A stretch of DNA of 64,000 nt from Bactericera cockerelli (GCA_024516035.1 CM044958.1:25124727-25188726); one strand, 5' to 3'. Counted from the stretch's first letter, positions 1 to 11,589 are shown. The notes: generated by a model from the sequence alone, not told the origin. A program made the numbers and translations.

Positions 1-204
1 TTCAATACAAGGTTAAAACACTAGTTGATTATTAATAAATTTTTGGCAATAGATTTTATGATTAAATAGGTATGTTTTTTCTTCATTATTATATTATACT
101 GGTTAAAGTTCCACAAAAGAAGCACCAATTATCACACCAACCTCATATTAAAACGATGTTGACCATTTGATTGTATTTGGTTTTAACTTCCTGATTTGAA
201 CTAG

Positions 205-312
205 TCAGGACAGAGGGTTTTACCCTCCATTTGCTGGGAATCGTTCCAGCTACCTACATTTACCTAACCCAGCCTGGGTAGGGCTGTGATTCCAGACTCT
301 AGAGTCTGGAGT
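205..312 (-). repeat. 3' fragment of a 5S-rRNA-derived SINE (divergent)
   Basis: Read on the minus strand this stretch has the same order of blocks as the tail of the 5S-like SINE at 21225-21470: an 'ACCCAGGCTGGGT' block, a 'TAAATGTAGG' block, then a 'GGAGGGTAAAACCCTC' stretch before the end. The 5S-like head is missing. The assignment rests on alignment by eye to the better copies at 21225 and 32210. Confidence 0.45.
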
Positions 313-811
313 GTTTTAGAGGAAAAAAAAACAAATGCCAAAATAAATAAGTAAAAAGGAATAACACTAATGTCCTACCTAAAGGGCAGGGTTATTGCCT
401 GTGGCAATCTCTTCCACCCATCTCTTAAAAAATATATGGATATTACGCAGGACCTCCGACCCTGTATCTCATGAACGGCATGTTGTATAATTCACTGGAA
501 TTTATTGTAATGAAATTCTCTCAATGAGACCTTTAAAACAATATGTCACAAGACATATCATTCTATTTAAGATTTTAAAGTTGGTCCATGTCCAGCCTGA
601 CTGGGGCATTGTAGGGAAATTTTATTTTTGGCTGAAAATTAATCCTCTTAAAAATAAAGTTTATAAAACGGCTTTTTGAGTTTTTTGATATTTTGAGTCG
701 TTTTCGAGAAACCCAGGCCTGGGTGTGACTTTATGGATGCCCTGTATATAAATATATAATAAAAAAAATAGCCCTCAGACGAGAGTCGATCATTACCTAA
801 TGTGCTTATTG
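313..811. other. No recognisable feature
   Basis: AT-rich sequence with scattered stops in all frames and no terminal repeats or similarity to other parts of the window that I could see. Confidence 0.5.
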
Positions 812-1728
812 TAGAGATGGGTACGAGTAATTACTTTACTCAAAAAGTACCGGTTCTTGAGAGTAATTAGTATGAACTGGTTCTTATTTATAGAGTAATC
901 AATTACATGAAAAAAATAATTGTATTCTCGAAAGCTTTGTTTTTCTTTAATGCGTAGTGCGTGATTCGTATTATAATGGTACAATCACTTACAATGGTAC
1001 AAGAACCGATTATCATACTCGTGTATCGAGTACCGGAACCGGGTACCAATTCTATGAAATACTCAGTAGTAGGTATAATACACCGGATCCGCGTACCGTA
1101 CTGGGTACCGGTTTTATGAAATACTCAGTATTACACACCGGGACCGAGTTCCGACGTATCGTACGTATTAGCCGGGTACCGGTTCTATTAAGTACATACT
1201 TGGTATTACACACTGGGGCCGGGTACGATACCGGGTACCGGTTCTATGAAATACTCGGTATTACAATTACAATATTACCCAAATACCTATATCTACAACT
1301 GGGTACAGAGAGAGAGGTACTTAATTGTTCCGATATTATCAGTATAAATAAAAGATATTATCTATGAATAATATTCAGACTGTCGGAATCCTAATATTTT
1401 TCTCTTTGTCTCGTAGAAACAAGTGGAGCTTCTAATCTATTGAAACATTTGAAACTAAAACACCCAATAAATTTTGTGAACCGAGATTCATCTCCTTTAA
1501 ACGTTCTGAATGCAAAATCGTGAGATTTAGTTAGTGTACTGAATAATGAAAAAACAGTGCTTTTGTACTTGGTTCTTGAGTGATTACTCGAATCCATTAT
1601 TCCATTTACATCCTCTCTCATAACCTGAAAAACCAAGTACAAAAGTAATTGGATAAATACTCGGTACTTTTAAGTAATCGATTACTGAAGTACCAGTTCT
1701 GTGAAATACTTGATATCACCCATCTCTA
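812..1728. mobile_element. Non-autonomous hAT-like element with internal GTACCGG repeats
   Basis: The left end reads TAGAGATGGG and the right end reads CCCATCTCTA, an exact 10-bp terminal inverted repeat. The arms share more blocks further in, such as 'AGTAATTACTTTACTC' against 'AAGTAATCGATTACTG' and AGTACCGG against AGTACCAG. TAGAGATGGG-type ends are common in hAT elements. The flanking 8-mers (GCTTATTG and ATTATTTT) match only partly, so the target duplication is decayed or the family call is wrong. The middle (about 1000-1290) is a degenerate array of a roughly 60-bp unit built on GGTACCGGTTCTATGAAAT and ACTCAGTATTACACACCG. The open frames there translate only these repeats. No transposase was found. 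Confidence 0.55.
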
Positions 1729-1793
1729 ATTATTTTTTTTCTCCTTGCAATTGTAATTATTTACAGAACAGTACTTGGGTCATAATAATTTTT

Positions 1794-2092
1794 AGTAGTC
1801 ACTGTGGCAGAGCGAGTTAGCGCGCTAGGCATTGCACACATGGTGACCTGGGTTCGATTACCAGCGGGGGAGGATTTTTTCTGCTCTGTACTTGGATGTT
1901 CGGGGTCCACTCATACCTCGTGAGGAAAAATGAGTAGCTGCTTTAATGTGAAGCAGCGACAAGTGGCAGAATCTTGGGCAAAAAAATAATACAAGATATT
2001 GTAAATTAAAGTGGTAAAGTCCTATGATTCTGCGCTACCCACTAAAATTGTGACATAATAACACAAAGAAAAAGCATTATTATTATTATTAT
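1794..2092 (+). mobile_element. tRNA-derived SINE, family 1, with target-site duplication
   Basis: The head looks like a tRNA with Pol III promoter boxes: an A-box-like block (GTGGCAGAGCGAGTTAGCGC) and a B-box-like block (GGTTCGATTACC). A body shared with the copies at 7931 and 19822 follows ('CTCATACCTCGTGAGGAAAA', 'AATGAGTAGCTGCTTTAATG'), then a 3' tail ending in an ATT microsatellite. A 12-bp direct repeat ATAATAATTTTT flanks it at 1782-1793 and 2093-2104, as expected for LINE-mediated insertion. Confidence 0.85.
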
Positions 2093-2316
2093 ATAATAAT
2101 TTTTTTTGGAACATGCAACTCATTATAATTTTTTACCTTAAACAAAGTTAGTGTCACCTCACTAGTTCAATATAAATTACCCAACATATTACATGATAGT
2201 CTTATAATATTACTGCGTATCGCAACATCTTTAAATTAAGTCTTTTTTCTTTTATGTGTTGATTAGTTTTTCTTTCATCTACCAGAGGAAAATCAATTAA
2301 ATCAAAAAGTAGTGAT

Positions 2317-2809
2317 ATCCCCCAAAAAACACTACGTGTAAAAATAGTCGTCAAGTGTTGGAATGATCAAAAAGAAGTGATATCAAAAACGTCAATTTTC
2401 TATGTTTGAAGGAATCATTTTAATTCCTTGATAATTCAACCAAAATAATAGCCTCACAACAACAATACACCTTTGAGCAAACTTCGATTTGGTATTTTGA
2501 GAATTTAACCAAAAAATAGCCACACAACAAAACAATGCTCTTGTAAGAATAATGTTGCATAATTACAGAACCATTGTTCTTACAAGAGCATTGTTTTGTC
2601 GTGTGGCTATTTTTTGGTTAAATTCTCAAAATACCAAATCGAAGTTTGCTCAAAGGTGTATTGTTGTTGTGAGGCTATTATTTTGGTTGAATTATCAAGG
2701 AATTAAAATGATTCCTTCAAACATAGAAAATTGACGTTTTTGATATCACTTCTTTTTGATCATTCCAACACTTGACGACTATTTTTACACGTAGTGTTTT
2801 TTGGGGGAT
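2317..2809. mobile_element. Foldback element: 238-bp arms, 17-bp loop
   Basis: The left arm 2317-2554 is an almost exact reverse complement of the right arm 2572-2809, and the loop is 2555-2571. The ends read ATCCCCCAAAAAAC and GTTTTTTGGGGGAT. The same terminus, ATCCCCCAAAAAA, occurs on the larger foldback at 9945-10935, so both belong to one family. I see no clear target duplication and no coding sequence. The very high arm identity implies recent origin or gene-conversion-like homogenisation of the arms. The superfamily is unknown. Confidence 0.85.
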
Positions 2810-3046
2810 TATAATTATATAGGTAGACTATAAATCACGCGGGATACTTTTTCTTCCTTGGGGCTGTTTTTTTTTATTCATATTTTAACATGATATCAAT
2901 TCTCGGGCAAGTTTTGGTTATTTACTGGCTTATATTAAAAAATTCTACCCCTGAAGGCTCAAAAAATATTTTTTTTTGTTTTGAAAAATGACGTAAGATC
3001 CAGTCTCTCCAAAACATAGGGGGGGTTTACTATCGTAATTTTTTCA

Positions 3047-4740
3047 ACGAGCCGAATCCAATGAACGTTGTCTCAATTTAATCCATTCTTGTGGGCTGCT
3101 AACTTAACGTTAAGCTAGCAGCCCACCTGGGGGGGGGGGTCTATATCTCGAGAACGGTAGGGGTACAAAAAAAGTTTTGATGACAAAAGTTGGAGCAGAA
3201 AACGAGTACAAAACGATAGTATAAAAAAATCCCGAAAATTCCAAGAAATTTTTTTTTCCCGCCAAAAAAGTGACTTTTTCAGGTGTCAATATCTCGGGAA
3301 CGAAAGGTCGCAGGAAAAAAATATTTTTGGCACAAAACGGTACAAAACGAGCCGAATCCAATAAACCTAGTCTCAACTCAATCCGTTCTGGTGGGCTGCT
3401 AACTTAACGTTAAGATAGCAGCCCACCTGGGGGGGGTCTATATCTCGAGAACGGTAGAGGTAAAAAAAAAGTTTTGATGACAAAAGTTGGAGCACAAAAC
3501 GAGTACAAAACGATGGTATAAAAAACTCCTGAAAATTCCAAGAAAAGATTTTTTCCCGCCAAAAAATGACTTTTTCAGATGTCAATATCTCGGGAACGAA
3601 AGGTCGCAGGAGAAAAATATTTTTGGCACAAAACGGTACAAAACGAGCCGAATCCAATAAACCTAGTCTCAACTGAATCCGTTCTGGTGGGCTGCTAACT
3701 TAACGTTAAGATAGCAGCCCACCTGGGGGGGTCTATATCTCGAGAACGGTAGGGGTACAAAAAAAGTTTTGATGACAAAAGTTGGAGCACAAAACGAGTA
3801 CAAAACGATGGTATAAAAAAATCCCGAAAATTCCAAGAAAAATTTTTTTCCCGCCAAAAAAGTGACTTTTTCAGATGTCAATATCTCGGGAACGAAAGAT
3901 CGCAGGAAAAAAATATTTTTGGCACAAAACGGTACAAAACGAGCCGAATCCAATAAACCTAGTCTCAACTCAATCCGTTCTGGTGGGCTGCTAACTTAAC
4001 GTTAAGATAGCATCCCACCTGGGGGGGGTCTATATCTCGAGAACGGTAGAGGTAAAAAAAAAGTTTTGATGACAAAAGTTGGAGCACAAAACGAGTACAA
4101 AACGATGGTATAAAAAACTTCTGAAAATTCCAAGAAAAGATTTTTTCCCGCCAAAAAGTGACTTTTTCAGATGTCAATATCTTGGGAACGAAAGGTCGCA
4201 GGAGAAAAATATTTTTGGCACAAAACGGTACAAAACGAGCCAAATCCAATAAACCTAGTCTCAACTCAATCCGTTCTGGTGGGCTGCTAACTTAACGTTA
4301 AGATAGCAGCCCACCTGGGGGGGTCTATATCTCGAGAACGGTAGGGGTACAAAAAAAGTTTTGATGACAAAAGTTGGAGCACAAAACGAGTACAAAACGA
4401 TGGTATAAAAAAATCCCGAAAATTCCAAGAAAATTTTTTTTCCCGTCAAAAAGTGACTTTTTCAGATGTCAATATCTCGGGAACGAAAGGTCGCAGGAGA
4501 AAAATATTTTTGGCACAAAACGGTACAAAACGAGCCGAATCCAATAAACCTAGTCTCAACTGAATCCGTTCTGGTGGGCTGCTAACTTAACGTTAAGATA
4601 GCAGCCCACCTGGGGGGGGTCTATATCTCGAGAACGGTAGGGGTACAAAATAAATTTTTGTTGGTACAAAACGGCACAAAACGAGTACAAAACGTTGAGC
4701 CTTATTTGGTCAAAATCCGTTCTGGTGGGCTGTCAACTTA
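3047..4740. repeat. Satellite-like tandem array, about 296-bp monomer, 5 full copies plus partials
   Basis: The marker GTGGGCTGCTAAC recurs at 3091, 3391, 3687, 3983, 4279 and 4574, giving spacings of 300, 296, 296, 296 and 295. A truncated unit then carries the marker GTGGGCTGTCAAC near 4725. Each monomer contains a 36-bp imperfect palindrome, GTGGGCTGCTAACTTAAC followed by GTTAAGATAGCAGCCCAC, then a G run, then CTATATCTCGAGAACGGTAG. Units differ mainly in homopolymer length and a few substitutions. The roughly 99-residue minus-strand frames that repeat with the same period are translations of the array, not genes. Confidence 0.92.
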
Positions 4741-5826
4741 ACGCACCTGATCTTAAGAAAACAAAAGCTAAACTGAACGAGGGTAATGAATTTAATATTT
4801 TTTGTTGTTACTACCTTTGTTGTTACTATGATACTATCGTAAAAGATCTAATTTCTATTGACCTCCTATAGACTTATATAAAGGTAATAAGTTCTGAAAA
4901 AATCATGTGCCATGAACAGATATACATCCATCAATCTATAGAAACAAATATGAATTTAAATGCTGTAATAGACACATTGCTATATCTGGTCTATAAGAAA
5001 CACATAGATCCTATATCTTTACAGCAATATTAAAACCAACCAGTTAGTAATCGTGATCAAGCCTACGAGCCTAGGCGAAACTTAAGTCGGTGAGTGAAAA
5101 TTTAAAGAATCCTAGTTTTATATAATATATTACATAGACCTAATATATATTTGAGCTATGATTTTTAAGAAAATCCATGTTTTTGGACCAAAAAGTTTAA
5201 AAATAATGTCTTCAACTTGAAGATGCAGAATATTTTGTAGACTTTAGAATTTACAAATCTAATTTCCATGGTCCAGAAGATCTCAAAAACTAAATCCATA
5301 GACAACGTTGCAAACAACATGCTAAGTAAGCGCGTACTTAAATTTTCTCATGGGACTACAAAGGCATAATGATATCACATTAGCAGAGCGTCACACAGCG
5401 CACACATTACTGATGGTGATGTAAACTGATACAGGGCTTTCCATTCCAATGAGCACAAAAAATTCAGGTCTTCACCTTCCCAAGTCCCAGAGGTCACATA
5501 ATTTACGTGAGGGACAGTTTCCCCTCACACATTACCTCCTCGGATGTTACCCTACTCACAAACTTCCCTCCTTCCGTCCTCGTGTACTCCTGTGGGTATC
5601 TTCAGAAATAAAACTCATTTTCAAATGGAAAATGTAACATATTATTTGCTCTTACAAAAGAGAAAGAAATTGTCACGTACGATTTGTTGTGCACGAGTTC
5701 AGGAAAGTTCTCTTCTGTACCAGCCGTCAAAAATCATCGGTTTCAGCTTCCCAACTCCACCGTCACATGAAATTTAGGTGAAAACATTTCACATCTATTT
5801 AATTGACTCTTCATCTTCTCTACTCT
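4741..5826. other. No gene; AT-rich spacer with a repeat relic
   Basis: No coding region or terminal-repeat element is visible. Around 5140-5300 the text resembles the dispersed repeat at 59030-59280 (for example 'TTAAGAAAATCCA' followed later by 'CAGAATATTTTGTAGA'), so an old copy of that repeat is likely there. Short open frames near 5449-5777 show no recognisable protein features. Confidence 0.4.
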
Positions 5827-5827
5827 A

Positions 5828-5828
<1 letters not shown>

Positions 5829-5892
<64 letters not shown>

Positions 5893-5913
5893 TCACTCTC
5901 TCTCTTTTCTCTC
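5829..5913. repeat. (TC)n microsatellite
   Basis: About 85 bp of nearly pure TC dinucleotide with a few interruptions toward the 3' side. Confidence 0.95.
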
Positions 5914-6276
5914 TCTATTTTTACTTTGTGTTATTCATTATGATTATGTGTAATTTACTAAAATATAAATGAAAAATACTGTGTGGTTTTACCTACTTAC
6001 TGCCAGTACCATCGGAAGTCTAGTAGACTTTCACTTTTGGCATCACCTGAGTCCTAGTAAGTAAATAATGTAAATAATAAATAAAAAAATGAAGATGCTC
6101 TTTGTAGGTTTGTCTATAATAGCATGGAAATTTATAAAGTTATGAAATTTGGGAGTTTTTTTGAGATTCGACCAAAAGTTCAAACCACATAATATTTATA
6201 TGTGTAATTAAATTAATTAATCATAGTATTATTATTATTATTACTTCTGAAGCCAAGGTGAAGATGAGCACCGAAG

Positions 6277-6700
6277 GAAGAGAAAGAGAGGGACATAGTT
6301 AGAAGGAGAGGGACATAGTTAAATGTTGAGAGACATAGTTAGAAGGAGAGGGACATAGTTAGAAGGAGAGGGACATATTTAGAAGGAGAGGGACATAGTT
6401 AGAAGGAGAGGGTGCAAAAAGAGAGGCATAGTTAGAAGGAGAGGGACATAGTTAGAAGGAGAGGGTGAAGAGAAAGAGACAGGCATAGTTAGAAGGAGAG
6501 GGACATAGTTAGAAGGAGAGTGTGAAGAGAAAGAGACAGGCATAGTTAGAAGGAGAGGGACATAGTTAGAAGGAGAGTGTCATAGTTAGAAGGAGAGGGA
6601 CATAGTTATGTCTATAACTATGTCTAATAGTAGACATGACTATGTCCCTCTCCTTCTAACTATGTTCCTATCCTTAGTTAGTTAGAAGGAGAGGGTCATA
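6277..6700. repeat. 20-bp minisatellite with inverted end
   Basis: Tandem copies of AGAAGGAGAGGGACATAGTT, with interspersed variants carrying GTGAAGAGAAAGAGACAGGC. Near 6630-6670 the array switches strand for a few units (TATGTCCCTCTCCTTCTAAC) and then returns to the forward orientation, so it contains a small inversion and can form a hairpin. Confidence 0.9.
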
Positions 6701-6954
6701 GTTAGATGTGGACAGGAGGGAAGAAGATTGAAGAGAGAGAGAGGAGTAGGAACGAGAGACATGTATGGCGCCTCAAAGAGTAATTTATTCTCCCTCTCTC
6801 TCCCTCCACCAGCAGCTTGTTGAATGTTTTCACTCCGCCAGCACGGACCTTATGTTTTGCTTTCCTTCTCCTTTCTCTCTCCTCCCCTTCTCATTTCCTT
6901 TGGCTTTCTTTGATTCATCAACTCTGTCTCTGTTTCATTTAGCGGTATCCATCT

Positions 6955-6958
<4 letters not shown>

Positions 6959-6988
<30 letters not shown>
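6959..6988. repeat. Poly-T tract
   Basis: An uninterrupted run of about 30 T. It could be the reverse-strand poly-A tail of a retroelement, but I see no recognisable body on either side. Confidence 0.9.
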
Positions 6989-6992
<4 letters not shown>

Positions 6993-7375
6993 GGAATGTT
7001 TTATTTATTTTTTATTAAATATAAAAAACTTGTCCCAGGGACCGTCCTTCTGGAAGGACCGTCCCTTCTGGACCGTCCATCTCATTTACTCCATACTCTC
7101 TCTCTCTCTAATTTGAGACCATCTGTTGCTCTCACTTCACTATGACCTAACTTGTAACTGTGATGAGCTAGAAGGAATCAGTCGTGAAGAGAAGAACATA
7201 CATAAAACTCTTGCCAAATATGATATTGACACTAATGAGACCCCGAGAGTAAAGGAGCGTTGCCAAGCTTAATATAATAATTATGATAGTTTTTCGAAGG
7301 GTATGCAACAAAGTCTAAAAATATCTCCGATATCTAATATCTGATACTCTCGGATGTAGAAAATTCAAACTCTAT

Positions 7376-7414
7376 AAATTAAGGAGCGCGGTAGCGCTCC
7401 GACCCGCCAAGTCA
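7376..7414. repeat. Short GC-rich repeat, inverted copy at 62113-62152
   Basis: AGCGCGGTAGCGCTCCGACC with its flanks recurs in reverse complement at 62113-62152 with about two differences. The block contains the small palindrome AGCGCGGTAGCGCT. Its parent element was not identified. Confidence 0.6.
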
Positions 7415-7451
7415 ATCGAAATAGTTCGCGCGCTACCAAGAGTATACTATA

Positions 7452-7845
7452 CGCGACAGCATAAGTAGCACATTTCGTGTAGTTGTAGGAGAAAAAGTAC
7501 AAGTGATGGAGGAAATTGAACTACATATACAGATTGGGGCACGATAATAGACAAGCTTTTAAAAAAGAAACATCGAAATCGTTTGAGTTAAGTTGGTCAA
7601 AAACACACTGTAAAAACGTCATTTTTTTTCAAAAAATTCTGCTTCTTCTTTGACGTTGACCGCTCTACAGCCAAAACTACTGGACCGATTTTCATGAACG
7701 ATGGCTCATTTTTTTTCTTCTGGGTGGTAGGTGTGCCTTTTTATGGTTTCATTATCCCAAAAGCTACCATTTGGCCGTTAATTAGGAAAAGGATCATTTT
7801 CAGAGCTCAGAATAACATTGCAGTATAGATATTTAATCTAGTTTA
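7452..7845 (+). repeat. Dispersed repeat, direct copy at 9322-9712
   Basis: It shares a long colinear block with 9322-9712, including TTGACCGCTCTACAGCCAAA, ACTACTGGACCGATTTTCA and AAAGGATCATTTTCAGAGCT. Similarity is perhaps 85-90% by eye. No transposase or terminal repeats were seen. The phrase AAACTACT.GACCGATTTT also occurs in an unrelated repeat at 55226. Confidence 0.75.
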
Positions 7846-7930
7846 TTATGTATATACCTATTCATTCACAAACCTTTCAATCCACATGTCCCGATGTGAA
7901 ATTGTATAAAGATATACTAACCCATAAATA

Positions 7931-8187
7931 GTCGCCGGTGCTGAGTGAGTTAGCGCGCTAAGCTTACCACGCATGGTGGCCTGTATTCGATCCCCAGCTG
8001 GGCAGGAATTTTTCTGCACTTTACTTGGGTGTTTGGGGTCCACTCATACCTCGTGAGGAAAAATGAGTAGTTACTGAATAAGTAACGACCAGTGACGGCA
8101 TTACCAGAGTTAAAATAAATTAATGTAATAGAATTTGAAAAGTAAAGGAGGCTCTTAGTAATGCTGCACTACCCACAAAATTTGTGA
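7931..8187 (+). mobile_element. tRNA-derived SINE, family 1 (divergent copy)
   Basis: Same layout as the SINE at 1794: an A-box-like GAGTGAGTTAGCGCGCTA, a B-box-like TATTCGATCCCCAGC, then 'CTCATACCTCGTGAGGAAAA' and a tail block ACTACCCACAAAATTTGTG. It has many substitutions and no ATT tail, so it is an older copy. Confidence 0.75.
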
Positions 8188-8627
8188 AGAGGCCTTGTGC
8201 TTGACCACAAATAATTTCATACATACACATAGCTATAATAAACCTGTAATGCCCAAGGAGTGAAAAAGACAAGATTTTTTTTTCTTCTAAAATGTTGGTT
8301 AGGTATATTAGGTTCAAAAATGTAAAAAAAATCTCTAGTACCCAATGTTACATAATGTATGTGTAACATGAATGTCATAAATATTTGGTGACCTTTTTAA
8401 GTGGGAAATGTAGAAGTTTCATAGAAAACTTTGTAAAAGCCCCTACACTACCTAATACCTATTCCTAATTAGGAATGTTAGGTACATAGGAAGTGAAAGG
8501 CTTTTTCCTCCCTATCCAATTCTCTCTAGTAAATATTTCTTTCACTGGCCGCTAAAAATATTATTATACAAAGTAAAATAAATTGAAGCTTTTATATGTT
8601 GCAAACACCACGGCGTTATGTCAATAG
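8188..8627. other. No recognisable feature
   Basis: AT-rich sequence without evident repeats or coding potential. Confidence 0.4.
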
Positions 8628-9060
8628 TCCAGTTAGCTCAGTGGTTAAGGCGGCACTGAGTAGAGCTAGAGTTGCTAGAGGTCCGCGGGTTCGAGCTGAG
8701 ACTTGTGATTTTTTTTTTTAAACAAAATACTCTTTACTTGTTTTAGTTTTACATAATTTACATTAAATTTAGTGAGTTTATGAGGTACTATTAACCTTTT
8801 TGTTGTGGGTTGTGTTGTACCTCATTTATAATATAAAATAAAAAATTAACAGTTAAAAAAAATATATTTATACATTTATTACTCAACACAATAAGCTTCG
8901 TTCTCAGTATTCTTTCACAGAAATTAATTGTAAAAATACATAGTTATCCTCCCATTTAGGATTTTTACCTCATAATAATACATCTTGGGCATACTGCTGG
9001 AATAATGGGACTTAAAAGTCTTTATTATTATATCTGACATAAATTAAGGAAATATGTTCA
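8628..9060 (+). mobile_element. tRNA-derived SINE, family 2, interrupted
   Basis: The head 8628-8712 has an A box TTAGCTCAGTGGTTAAGGCG and a B box GGGTTCGAGCTGAG. The expected body appears only from about 8935 onward (ATAGTTATCCTCCCATTTAG, GGAATAATGGGACTT), matching the minus-strand copy at 50452-50670. Roughly 220 bp of AT-rich DNA (8713-8934) therefore interrupts the element or is a lineage-specific insertion. Confidence 0.65.
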
Positions 9061-9321
9061 GGGTGTACCCACTATTTGAACCAGTTGAGGGGCCCATCTG
9101 GATAAAATGAATGGCACCACACAGCATCCTTGTAAAAATCTGTGACACAGTGCCAATTTATGAAACGGGATTAATTTTAGAATAACCCGGACTATCTCTC
9201 TAATCGTTCTTCGACTTGAGGGAGGGTCTCGCTTGTTATCTTACCTTCTTTTAAACATAATTAACCGAACACAGTGAGAACGAACTCACTAAGTGAGGTT
9301 ATACGCCAGAGCAAAATTAGC
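9061..9321. other. No clear feature
   Basis: Contains a short 'TTTATGAAACGGGATTAATT' phrase resembling the dispersed repeat at 16775 and 48725. Nothing else was recognised. Confidence 0.35.
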
Positions 9322-9712
9322 ACAATTCTTGTAGTTGTAGGAAAAAAAGTACAAGTGATGAAGGAACTCGGACTATAAATAAATATAGATTGGGGCACGA
9401 TAAAGACAAGCTTTGAAAAAAGAACCATCAAAATCGTTTGAGTTAAGTTGGAGAAAACCAAACTTTAAAAACGTCATTTTTTTCATCATTTTCTGATTCT
9501 TCTTTCACGTTGACCGCTCTACAGCCAAAACTACTTGACCGATTTTCACAAACGATGGCAAATTTTTTTCTCGTGAGTAGTAGGTGTGCTTTTTTATTGT
9601 TCTATTATCCTAAAAGGGACATTTGGCCCTTAATTGGGAAAAGGATCATTTTCAGAGCTCAGAAAAAAGTTGGTGTATAGATATTCAGTATCTAGTATAT
9701 TATCACTCTCCC
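9322..9712 (+). repeat. Dispersed repeat, direct copy of 7452-7845
   Basis: Colinear with 7452-7845, sharing TTGACCGCTCTACAGCCAAA and AAAGGATCATTTTCAGAGCT. The two copies lie about 1.87 kb apart in the same orientation with a SINE on either side of the midpoint, so they are either two insertions or a local duplication that later diverged. Confidence 0.75.
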
Positions 9713-9944
9713 AGATGAGTCAAAAGTCACATATCTACTTTTAAGGTGAAAGAATAATTTGGAGAAGGATACTGTGCTTAGGTATGAATATCAAACTAAA
9801 ATCTTTATCTTCACATTCAAACTGTTTCATTTATCAACACTTGTTCCTTTAAAGTCATTATTTAATATGTTAAATAGTTTTATATTGAAACAACTTGTAT
9901 CATTCACCCCACACCTATACAGGGCCACTACAAAAAGTTATAAG

Positions 9945-10935
9945 ATCCCCCAAAAAATATCACTTCGTGACATAAAAAAGTCCCGCCAAGTCGTTCCCCA
10001 AAAATATTTCAGTTCCCAAATTCATCCCTCCCTCCCTTCCCAAAAAATATATTAGTTATTTGTGACCTCCCCCAAAAAAATTATTGAAATCAATTTATGG
10101 CCCCGCCTTTTATTCATTCACCTAAGTGCAACAGTATACTTATTAATAGCCTCCCCTCTCTCTTTCTTCTAATGTCCTCTTTCTTTTGTTCCTTATTGCA
10201 TGTTGGAATGTTTCCTTTACAAACTCAGAACTTAAGTCTTATTTCCTTGCTCCTTTCACCGACTTGGGCTCTTGGCGGAGTACCACTAACTGGGAATAAT
10301 TTTTTTTTAAATCTAATAGACAGTGCTATTTTGAAAGAATTAAAAAGAGATAATTTAACATAATGGTTCTTATGGAGAACAGGAAATGAGAAGTCTAGCC
10401 GACCGCGACCCAAGGATGCATTATCTGTATCTAAGTCGCAAAATATCTGCCACCAACGAGAATTCGACCATCAGAACAAGTCACGATTCCGGCTCATTTC
10501 CAAGGAACACATGTTTACATATGTCTACATTTATATATAATCTTAGAAAAAAACCAATACATCAGTTCCTTTGGCTAAGAACGGACCTGCTTGGTGGTAC
10601 TCCGCCAAGAGCCCAAGTCGGTGAAAGGAGCAAGGAAATAAGACTTAAGTTCTGAGTTTGTAAAGGAAACATTCCAACATGCAATAAGGAACAAAAGAAA
10701 GAGGACATTAGAAGAAAGAGAGAGGGGAGGCTATTAATAAGTATACTGTTGCACTTAGGTGAATGAATAAAAGGCGGGGCCATAAATTGATTTCAATAAT
10801 TTTTTTGGGGGAGGTCACAAATAACTAATATATTTTTTGGGAAGGGAGGGAGGGATGAATTTGGGAACTGAAATATTTTTGGGGAACGACTTGGCGGGAC
10901 TTTTTTATGTCACGAAGTGATATTTTTTGGGGGAT
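9945..10935. mobile_element. Foldback element: 342-bp arms, 307-bp loop
   Basis: Left arm 9945-10286 and right arm 10594-10935 are near-identical inverted copies, and the loop is 10287-10593. The ends are ATCCCCCAAAAAATAT and ATATTTTTTGGGGGAT, sharing the first 13 bases with the foldback at 2317-2809. The same 60-70 residue frame appears in mirror image in both arms, which only reflects the palindrome. It resembles no protein I know. No obvious target duplication was seen. Confidence 0.88.
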
Positions 10936-10949
10936 ATTAACTATCCTTC

Positions 10950-11165
10950 ATCAACAGCAATGATGGCACGCTGATCAAGTCAAGCAGGGTCCAGTGAAGT
11001 GGAGACATCGACTGATGACTGTCCTGGTTTCTAAGCCACCCGTAAGCAACATGGCGGTGATCCATGTTCTTCTGATATTTCGCCCCGACTCGGGCTGGGT
11101 GAGGTCAATGTGAGTATTTGGGTTGTCTTCCTGTCCAATTGCTACCATACAGTGATGTGAAACAT
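10950..11165 (+). mobile_element. 5S-rRNA-derived SINE, divergent copy
   Basis: The head carries GCTGATCAAGTCAAGCAGGG, a degenerate version of the 5S internal promoter block GATCACCGAAGTTAAGCAA seen intact at 21225. The tail carries CGGGCTGGGTGAGGTCAATG, which aligns with the other family members. It lies immediately downstream of the foldback. Confidence 0.5.
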
Positions 11166-11589
11166 AGGTATTTTCAGAGAGAAAAAACCCAACTTGGTAC
11201 TATTAATCATTGCTCCATGATATAATAGCCAATAAATTATCACATAGTATAATTTATTATTCTTTTTCACGTTCATACAAACGGGTTTTCAACACTTTGA
11301 TGTTATATGTTGATTTTAACACGGTTGGACCAGGTTAAAATTCACCTGAAACTACATTTGAATTTCTTCTATTATACAGGGTCTTTCTCAATTGGGTTAT
11401 TTAGTGGGTCAGAGGCTACAAAAAATCCATATGAAGTAGTGGTCAATTCGTTACAAATTTCGATTGTTATTTACTAATACTTTTGGTCTACCCTGTCGTG
11501 TACCACATGTTTTCATTTTTATTCAAATATTGTTAAAACAACAAGCCTTGAAAAAAATGATACATTACGTAATTTTATACACGTACTGA

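Noticed and set aside
3110..4449. Five repeating 62-99 residue minus-strand frames with the same MRLGLLDSARFVPFCAKN start
   Set aside because: They recur with the 296-bp tandem period, overlap at unit borders, and frameshift between units at homopolymers. Satellite DNA, not a gene family.
11340..11420. Possible mariner-like end TACAGGGTCTTTCTCAATTG
   Set aside because: No matching inverted end within several kilobases and no TA pair. Not enough for a call.
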